Source: Ustilaginoidea virens
Taxonomy: Eukaryota > Ascomycota > Sordariomycetes > Hypocreales > Clavicipitaceae
Length of the DNA: 64,000 bases
Direction of reading: 5' to 3'
NCBI RefSeq assembly: GCF_000687475.1
Contig: NC_057317.1
Coordinates: forward strand, 2,914,001 to 2,978,000
Made by a program: the position numbers and the translations under genes
The notes under the pieces: model-generated
The model's input: the letters and a program-made list of their open reading frames with translations, nothing else
Told to the model about the DNA's origin: nothing
Database searches by the model: none
In this document: piece after piece, positions 57,965 through 64,000 of the stretch
Numbering within the stretch: the first letter of the stretch is position 1
How the letters are laid out: every line of letters begins with the position of its first letter

Positions 57965-58149
57965 GCGTGCCCGAGGGGCCGGCATACGCGGCGATTGACC
58001 CCTCCGCCGGCTTCAAATTCGGAGGCTTGGCCGCTTCGCCAGCCCAGTCGGGCGATTGGTACGGCGGGGGGGCCAGGATGGCCCTGAGCGATCCTCTGTT
58101 TGGCGACTTGTTTCACGCCTTGCCTGACTCGTCTTTTTTCTCTTTTTGA
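55336..58149 (+). CDS. Zn2Cys6 fungal-type transcription factor
   Basis: Two exons: 55336-56917 and 57098-58149 (2634 nt, 877 residues). The 180-bp intron has donor GTGAGA, a GGCTGAC branch-like site and acceptor TTGGCAG; joining gives MMQ-PTLRMGLSIL. The zinc cluster is Cys115-x2-Cys118-x6-Cys125-x10-Cys136-x2-Cys139-x6-Cys146, with RGLKVRC between the second and third cysteines and a basic RKRQKR linker. A short coiled coil (VSELEKKIDALTASLL, about 165-180) would dimerise it. The middle resembles the fungal-specific transcription factor domain (LLLAIMAAAS, LVHMAAVMALDLGLGR). Gln/His, Pro, Ala-Thr, Ser, Asp/Asn and Gln runs interrupt it and look like activation or spacer segments. Target genes are unknown. 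No biosynthetic cluster is adjacent. Confidence 0.9.
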
Positions 58150-59532
58150 CGTGACGGTGCGTTGCGTTGCGTTGCGTTGCGTTGCGTTGCGTTGGGTCTG
58201 GGTCTGGGTATGGGTTGGGCAGGACATATGGCCAAGGTTTCAAGTTGAAGAGAACAGTATATAACATTATATAACGTCATAGAACATCAAGTGTAAAAAT
58301 TCTACTCAGAACACGAGTTACAAAAGTATAACATGGCAGGTAAAATAAGGCGTATAAAAGTCCAAACTCCAAGCTCCAAAACGAGACTGGAACTGGGAAA
58401 ATATCATCAAAAGAAAAGGGCAGGAAAAAAATGGCCACACACAACGACCCCAATTTCTTTACTTACAATGCCCTCAACAAAGCACAGCTCGACGCAAACC
58501 CCCTTCATCATGCCTCCTAGTCAATGCACAGGCAAAGGCACCAAGTCATATCCGGTCACTGCCAAAGACTTCTGTTCAATCTGCCCGCTGCGTAGCCACG
58601 TAACCATCTCACTACTATTTCGCATCTCTACTAGCACACGTAGGTAGCTAATACAAGGCAGCAGTGGAAACAAAGAAAAAAAATTGCGACGGAGAAAAAT
58701 CCATGGCAAAACAAGCGTGATGCGAAGCCCCGTCAACGCCTGTCGTCGCGTTTCCACGCAACGGCAGCGATTCTGCGCACTCACGAGGCGCCGTCTGCCT
58801 AGCAATTTGGCCTTGAACCCGTGCGAGAGCGTCTCTTTGCTACCTCCTGTGCTTGGAACCACTCAGCAAACCAGCCCAAGACAGTTAGATCCCAATGTGA
58901 GCCCTACATCCACAGCTACATAAAATACATGATCATCAAGCTGTACGCCGCATGTTCCCCGAGGGAATGGCAGCATAAGAAACACAAGAGAAGATGGAAG
59001 AAAGGCCTGAAAACAAAAAACACATCTCACTTTGCCGCTCAAGTCGCTTTCGAGGTTAAAAAATGTTCGACTGTTTGGGCCGATTCGCGCGGTTGTCTCT
59101 CGCGAGAGAAATGTCATGGCCATGCCCAAAATGATGTGTGCTTGTCGCAGCAGTCCATCAGTATCCGATTGTGAGCAGCTCGCTCACAACTTCGATTCGG
59201 ATTCGAGACCCTTCCGACGTAATATGGGGAAACAAGAAAAAAGTCGCCTCAGTCAGATAGGCCGATAAATATCCGTCACTCATTCGTTCTCAGAAAAAGT
59301 CATTGTCCTGAAAAGGATTATGACAAAGGGGCCTAGAAGCCGGTTTCTGGTGAAATGAGAGGTAAGCGGCGGTAACCCGTGGATCCTAGGCATTCCTGTT
59401 CATCCTCCAGTGCCATTTTGCATGTCGTCTGTCAAGTCTCCTTGGAGCTCGGGTTCGCTCATGTCAATCTTGCTGCAACGCTCAAAGGGAAACACGGAAT
59501 GAATAAACGAGCAAAACCACGTAAGAGTCTAC
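58150..59532. other. Intergenic between convergent genes
   Basis: 1.4 kb of 3' flanks. GCGTT x7 lies at 58159-58193 just after the transcription factor stop, then GGGTCT units. No gene is supported; short frames on both strands lack domains. Confidence 0.6.
58159..58193. repeat. 5-bp tandem repeat, seven units
   Basis: GCGTT repeated seven times, beginning 9 bp after the Zn2Cys6 gene stop codon. Confidence 0.95.
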
Positions 59533-60369
59533 TCAATCCATGTAGAAGTCGCCCTTCAGGATTCTCTCCTGAAAGGCATCTGGCTTACGAGGCGCCGGCT
59601 TCGGTTGGTGGTGAGGCGCCGGCGGTGCTTGAACAGGCGGTTGCGTCATGTCGGAGACGGACCTGGCCCGATCGTGGTGAGGTGCAGCTCTTGGAGGTGA
59701 GGAGGCTAGCGAGAACGAGGGGCGAGCACCTGTGACGGAGCTCTCGGCTCGAGACCTAAGTTGCTCGGACCAGTTGAAGCCCTGCTGGTCTGAACGAGAC
59801 GTGGAATTGTCAGAAGGGGCTCTTGAAGGCATGGTGTTGCTTGCCTGTGGAACTGTAGACGAAGCCATGGCAGTGCTGCCTCGGCGGCCAACTGCAGAAA
59901 GTGCTGCGCCAATGGCGGAGCCTTGGCTCTGCGAGGCTTTGCGAGCCAGAGACGATGGGGGAGAAGCTGGGTTATTATTACCATTGCCAGGACTGTTTCC
60001 GCCCGGTCGGTAGCTTCTCATTGTAGAGCCGCCAAAACTCATACGCCGGGCGAATGGAGTGTTGGGGGCTGTTCTGGACATGCCCGGAACGTCTTCATCT
60101 TCAATGGCACTCTCGTCGATGGAATCGGAGCTGGTCGACATGCTGCCGCGGCGCATACTGAAGGAAGGCGGATTGGCAGGCGATGTGCCCGAGAGGCCGA
60201 TTGTGGTGACGGAAAGTCGTCGTCTCTGAGGGTCGAAGCCATTGTTCAGCTGAGCGCTGCCCCCAATGGAACCGGTGCTTGAGCCACGCTGAAACAGGTT
60301 GGATAGGGCAGCTTGGGTGATGGAGCTGCGACGGTGGCCCATGCCATTTGGAGAACCCTCTGAAGACAT
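59533..60369 (-). CDS. Serine-rich conserved fungal protein of unknown function
   Basis: Single exon, 278 residues, Met at 60369 to TGA at 59533. It is Ser/Pro/Arg-rich and predicted disordered, with RRxS-type sites (MGHRRSSITQAALSNLF, RRRLSVTTIGLSG, MRRGSMSTSSDS, ARRMSFGG) that look like basophilic kinase targets such as PKA. Two blocks are less repetitive and look conserved: GFNWSEQLRSRAESS and the C-terminal DAFQERILKGDFYMD. I recall similar proteins in sordariomycetes but no established function. There is no signal peptide, membrane segment or zinc motif. It is convergent with the Zn2Cys6 gene, and its 5' flank faces a long gene-free region. Confidence 0.8.
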   Translation of the reverse strand: MSSEGSPNGMGHRRSSITQAALSNLFQRGSSTGSIGGSAQLNNGFDPQRRRLSVTTIGLSGTSPANPPSFSMRRGSMSTSSDSIDESAIEDEDVPGMSRTAPNTPFARRMSFGGSTMRSYRPGGNSPGNGNNNPASPPSSLARKASQSQGSAIGAALSAVGRRGSTAMASSTVPQASNTMPSRAPSDNSTSRSDQQGFNWSEQLRSRAESSVTGARPSFSLASSPPRAAPHHDRARSVSDMTQPPVQAPPAPHHQPKPAPRKPDAFQERILKGDFYMD

Positions 60370-63300
60370 TGCGGATTGATGGCCAACTTTGTGCGAATTC
60401 CGACTGTATTCGACTGAGGGTCCAGCCTAACTGCGGTCCAAAACGGCGGGGGGTGAAGGGGGGGGGGGGGGGGGGGGAAGCGGATTACTTTTGTCGACAG
60501 GATTTAGGGGGTCCTCTACTTCTCGGCAACTTTTCACGACGAGGTTTGGGGGTGACAGTTGACAAAGAATTGAACGGGTCAAGACTGGTTATCGTTTGTT
60601 TGAGCGCAGTCCGCGGAGATGGGAGAAGGGAGGAGATGGGTGTGTATGGGAGATGGGAGGGCATACAAGTAGGGGCCAGCTGGGGCGACACGGTGGGAAA
60701 ATGTAATTATATACGTCAAGAAAGCACGGACAAGAAAGCACGGACAATTGGCGGCGGGAGGGCTGCAAGCATTACTGTGGCAAGCACTGAAAGCCGGGGA
60801 AGTTGCGGCGCTAGAGTTGATGGGCGGGCACGCAGTATGGGGAAGGAGCACAGGCATGCATGGCATGTATGTATGTACAAGGCAACCACTACAGGCCAGG
60901 TACCTAACCCAAAGTAGGCACTACCCATGCCCTCGATGGAGGGGATAATAATTTTTTTTAAAAAAAAAAAATTAAACAAAAATAAAAATAAAAAAGAGGA
61001 AGGCGGAGGCGGGGGGGCGAAGAGGCAAGAAGGGGAAAGCTGCTCTGCTCACCTTGGCCGGCAGTCATCAGTAATCACTGATCAGTCCATTTGGATACAC
61101 GATGTGCGGAGAGTGAGTAATCACGCACTAGACTAGAGCGTCAAAAGAGAGAACTTTTTGGAGTGGTGGGCTGATTCAACACAACACTGTGGCCGAACCG
61201 TTAACCTCCGTGAGCACCTTTCCGAGCAGTGAGCAAAGCAGACCAGAGCAGCAGCGAGAGCGGAGGAGGTGTGGCCTAGGGGACCCTCGATTCGAACGGC
61301 AGAAACGGCAGGCCATGCCGTGCAAGTCCACACCAGACTGGCACACTGACCTGGATGTTACTACAGGCACCCCGTGATTCGAGGAGACAAAAGTGGGTAC
61401 GAACTTAGCCACGCCAGCAGGTTCGAGGGCCTGTGAGCCAATCCTGATCCAGCCCAGCAAAGTTTGCCTGCATGGAGAAACGGGCTCCATGCCTCCTGTC
61501 TCGGTACGCCGTGATCGACACATTTGCTTTTTGCTCACGTGCCAGGACAGTGACGACCATCGCATGCCGAGGACGAGTGGGTTTATAGGACGAAAGCTTG
61601 GTCCCGAATCCTGTGCTGGCGGCCGAGACTCTGAGAAAGCCGCGACCGGGGGTTTGCAAGGAAAGCCCAAGGAAGAAATGATTCGACGGCTCGAAGATCT
61701 GGGTGGGGGTGGAGAAAGCGTGGCGTCCATAGTGGATGCTTAGCTTCGCCAGGGGGGTGGGGGGGGAGGGGGGGTGGAGGGGGGTGAGGGGGGCACTGGT
61801 TTGAATGGCACGGACCTGGCTTGCAGGCACGTAATGGAGAGTGCGTATCTTGAGTCTGGCGCATGTCGAATGTGCACACTCGCGTCTGCACTGTGCAGTA
61901 TCATGACATTTCCGACTAGGATGAAAGGAAAAGTGTCTGGCGAGAAAGCATCCTGGGGGACCGCGAGGTGGGGAGATATTCATTGAGGCAAGGTTCCAAC
62001 GTTTTGGCTCCCGTCTGCGGCCTGGGCCCTGGACTACCGGAGGTTTACAGTGTACATTGTACAACCACCGGCTCAGCCACCGGAGGCCAATGACGACGCA
62101 GCTAAAAGGGGCGGGCAGCTGCAAATCTGTCTGCTGCATTCCTTCGGAGCACATGCCAGGCCCTCGATTGGCTTTTCGATTGGTTTTCTCGCCATGCTCG
62201 CTCGAGGGAAGGAGCTGCCAGGCACTTTGCACTGCATTGGAAGGCACGAGCCGGCGAGGTGACGATGTTTGAGTTTGTCGCCACTACCGGTAGATACGAT
62301 GAACGACCCTGCCAAGGTAACTCGACTGCCCCTCGAACTGAATCAGAAGGTGGAACGCGGATGCGGATGCCTGCTGGATCGGCATGTTTTTTATCCTCAA
62401 GATATCATCAACTGGTGAAATTAACCTGGGAATTTGGCCCCGGGGCGCGGGTGGGGATTGGGACGCACTGTAACAAATCGCTGCGTGCAGTGGGGAACAG
62501 TACAGGCCTCGTAAGGCCTCGTACCGTTTGGTACTATGGTGACTTCGTTTCACGGTAGTGAGCCGTGGCCCTGCTCGTGCCATAGGGGCTTGGCGGCGTT
62601 GGCTTTGGCCGCCTTGGCCAAGACTCAATTACGCTCAGTTACCAGAATGGAAGGGATGCTTCCGTACCAAGGTGTAGTTCCCCCCCTTTCATCCCATCGA
62701 CGGGAATAAGACGCTGAGCGTAGTTATTCTTCATCCCATCGACGGGAATAAGTCGCTGAGCGTAATGATTCCTTTCGCCCTCCCTCTTCCCTCTTCCCTC
62801 TTCTCTTATCTGGCGGGCAGCCCTCTGCGTTCCGCCACAACTTGCGGGGCGAGCGAGGAGCGCGCCTAAATACGTACTCCGTTCCGTACTCCGTACATGG
62901 GCCCGACTTCCCCACCACCCAGCGCTAGTCCTTTGCGGGGTTGACACACCCAAGAACGCACTTTATATCTCCCGTCTCCGTACTCCGGACTCCGGACTCC
63001 GTGGGCTACCTACATACATGCCTTGGGGGGGGGTCTTGAAATATCAAGGTACGTGGAGCCCCCAAACCTCCCAAGGGCAGAGAACCTGACTTCACCTTTT
63101 CGTACAAGAGCCATGCCATACTCGGTACAAGCCACTGTGTCAGTTAGCGGGGCAGCAAAACCTGGCCAGCCAGCAAACAACATGAAGACAAAGCGCCCTG
63201 GTACGTACCTCCTAGACCCGCGTTGCTGAAAGGAGGTTGCCGTGCCGTGCGACGCCCCACAAGGCCCTAGTGACAAGTGACGTAGTGACGCAACTGGAGG

Positions 63301-64000
63301 GTCCACTTCCGACGAGTCGGGCTGCGGAAACCCCTAGGGACTTCTGGCATTCAAAGCGCCTCCTACCGCCGACAACGGCCAATTGGCATTTGAAAGGCAA
63401 CATGAAAACATCTTCCGATCGGTTGGAATCCCCAGGGGATGAAGGTACCATGTCAGTACCTCGTTTTGGGGTCTTGTGGAGCTATCCTTGCAGCGCGGAC
63501 GGAATGTTTTGATTCCCCTCCTTGATCAGGGAAGCCGCGTTACCATGTACCGAAAATGGAAAAAGGCTCTTCCCAAGGCCTGATCGCTTCTTTCATCGAA
63601 TTCTAGACTACGATTTTTATACTGGACGAACTTCAGCCTTGGTGCAAGAGGGTCGAAAGCCTGTCTTGATGTGGCGTAGCTCCGCAGTTGCAGGCCCCAG
63701 TCGTCCATCCAACATTACATGTTCCTGGACCAATCTCCCTCTTGTTGATCATACTAGCCACAAACCTACCAATGGCCCAAGGCCACAAGTCGCGTTTGAC
63801 CGCGGATCTGTCGTTCTGGGAACGCCCATGGCTGCCAATGAGATGAGATCGGCCCCCCGATAATACCTTGAGCGAATCACGTTTCGCAGCTCGGGCTGAT
63901 TGGCCCCATGTCGAAACCCAATTTTTCACCGACACACAAAACGTGGTCGTCGGCGGGTTCTCGAACCAGTCCTCGTTCGTTCTTGACGTGCCACGCGGGC
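60370..64000. other. Long region without a supported gene
   Basis: 3.6 kb. The near end carries the promoter of the serine-rich gene, with a 19-base G run at 60459-60477. An A-rich tract lies at 60,955-61,000, a G-rich stretch at 61,750-61,795, and a 42-bp tandem duplication at 62688-62771. GTACTCCGTAC occurs at 62886-62896 and TCCGGAC repeats near 62,980-63,000. Frames up to 280 codons (61405-62247, minus) overlap other frames and show no domain, signal peptide or splice pattern, so I do not call genes. Confidence 0.5.
62688..62771. repeat. 42-bp tandem duplication
   Basis: Two units (62688-62729, 62730-62771) sharing a CATCCCATCGACGGGAATAA core, with a few differences. It has no coding context. 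Confidence 0.9.

Noticed and set aside
55336..60369. A secondary-metabolite cluster led by the Zn2Cys6 factor
   Set aside because: No biosynthetic enzyme, transporter or oxidase gene is present on either side within the window.
61405..62247. A 280-codon minus-strand frame
   Set aside because: Composition is not protein-like, other frames of similar length overlap it, and no domain or start context supports it.

Overview
This is a filamentous ascomycete window (Pezizomycotina, probably a sordariomycete). The evidence is short introns of 58-188 bp (one of 385 bp) with GT...AG ends and CTAAC or CTGAC branch sites. There is also a C-terminal PITH thioredoxin, a Bem3-type PX-PH-RhoGAP, a Zn2Cys6 regulator, and strong RIP-like damage (C-to-T and G-to-A) in the repeats. 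I cannot name the species.

The window has two compartments. Positions 1 to about 37,343 are TA-rich, full of TAG/TAA stops, and consist almost entirely of nested retroelements. From the left they are: a Tad-like LINE ORF1 remnant (minus strand); a Gypsy chromovirus (RNase H, integrase, chromodomain) split by a complete Ty1/copia element, Copia-1 (1607-8189, TSD TATAC); unresolved degraded DNA; an LTR called LTR-D (11467-11709); a minus-strand copia-like element B (11727-19660, TSD AATAT) carrying a solo LTR of the Copia-1 family (18406-19167, TSD AGGTC); a copia integrase fragment; a minus-strand copia element C (20753-35565); inside C, a second complete family-1 element, Copia-2 (22646-29903, TSD GTTAA), and a 578-bp TRIM-like element with 210-bp LTRs (33649-34226, TSD GATAA); then a second LTR-D, a copia RNase H remnant, and a solo LTR of the TRIM family (36801-37010, TSD GGCAC). 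The TSDs let the insertion order be read directly.

From about 37,344 to 64,000 the DNA has ordinary composition and is gene-sparse. It holds: a Txl1-like thioredoxin/PITH protein (minus, 3 exons); a BTB/POZ protein (plus, 3 exons); a proline-rich basic protein (minus); a 78-residue secreted protein with eight cysteines (plus); a 1518-residue Bem3-like RhoGAP (plus, 3 exons); an 877-residue Zn2Cys6 transcription factor (plus, 2 exons); and a serine-rich conserved protein (minus). Intergenic regions of 0.8-3.6 kb contain microsatellites, homopolymers and recurring GTACTCCGTAC and GGTACC-centred motifs.

The genes do not form a pathway or a recognisable metabolite cluster. The most unusual material is in the repeats. 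The TRIM-like family has exact termini, a tRNA-like B box, and ends shared with LTR-D. Two copia families use a primer-binding site matching the anticodon arm of initiator tRNA-Met. Copia-2 has identical LTRs but a stop-ridden body.
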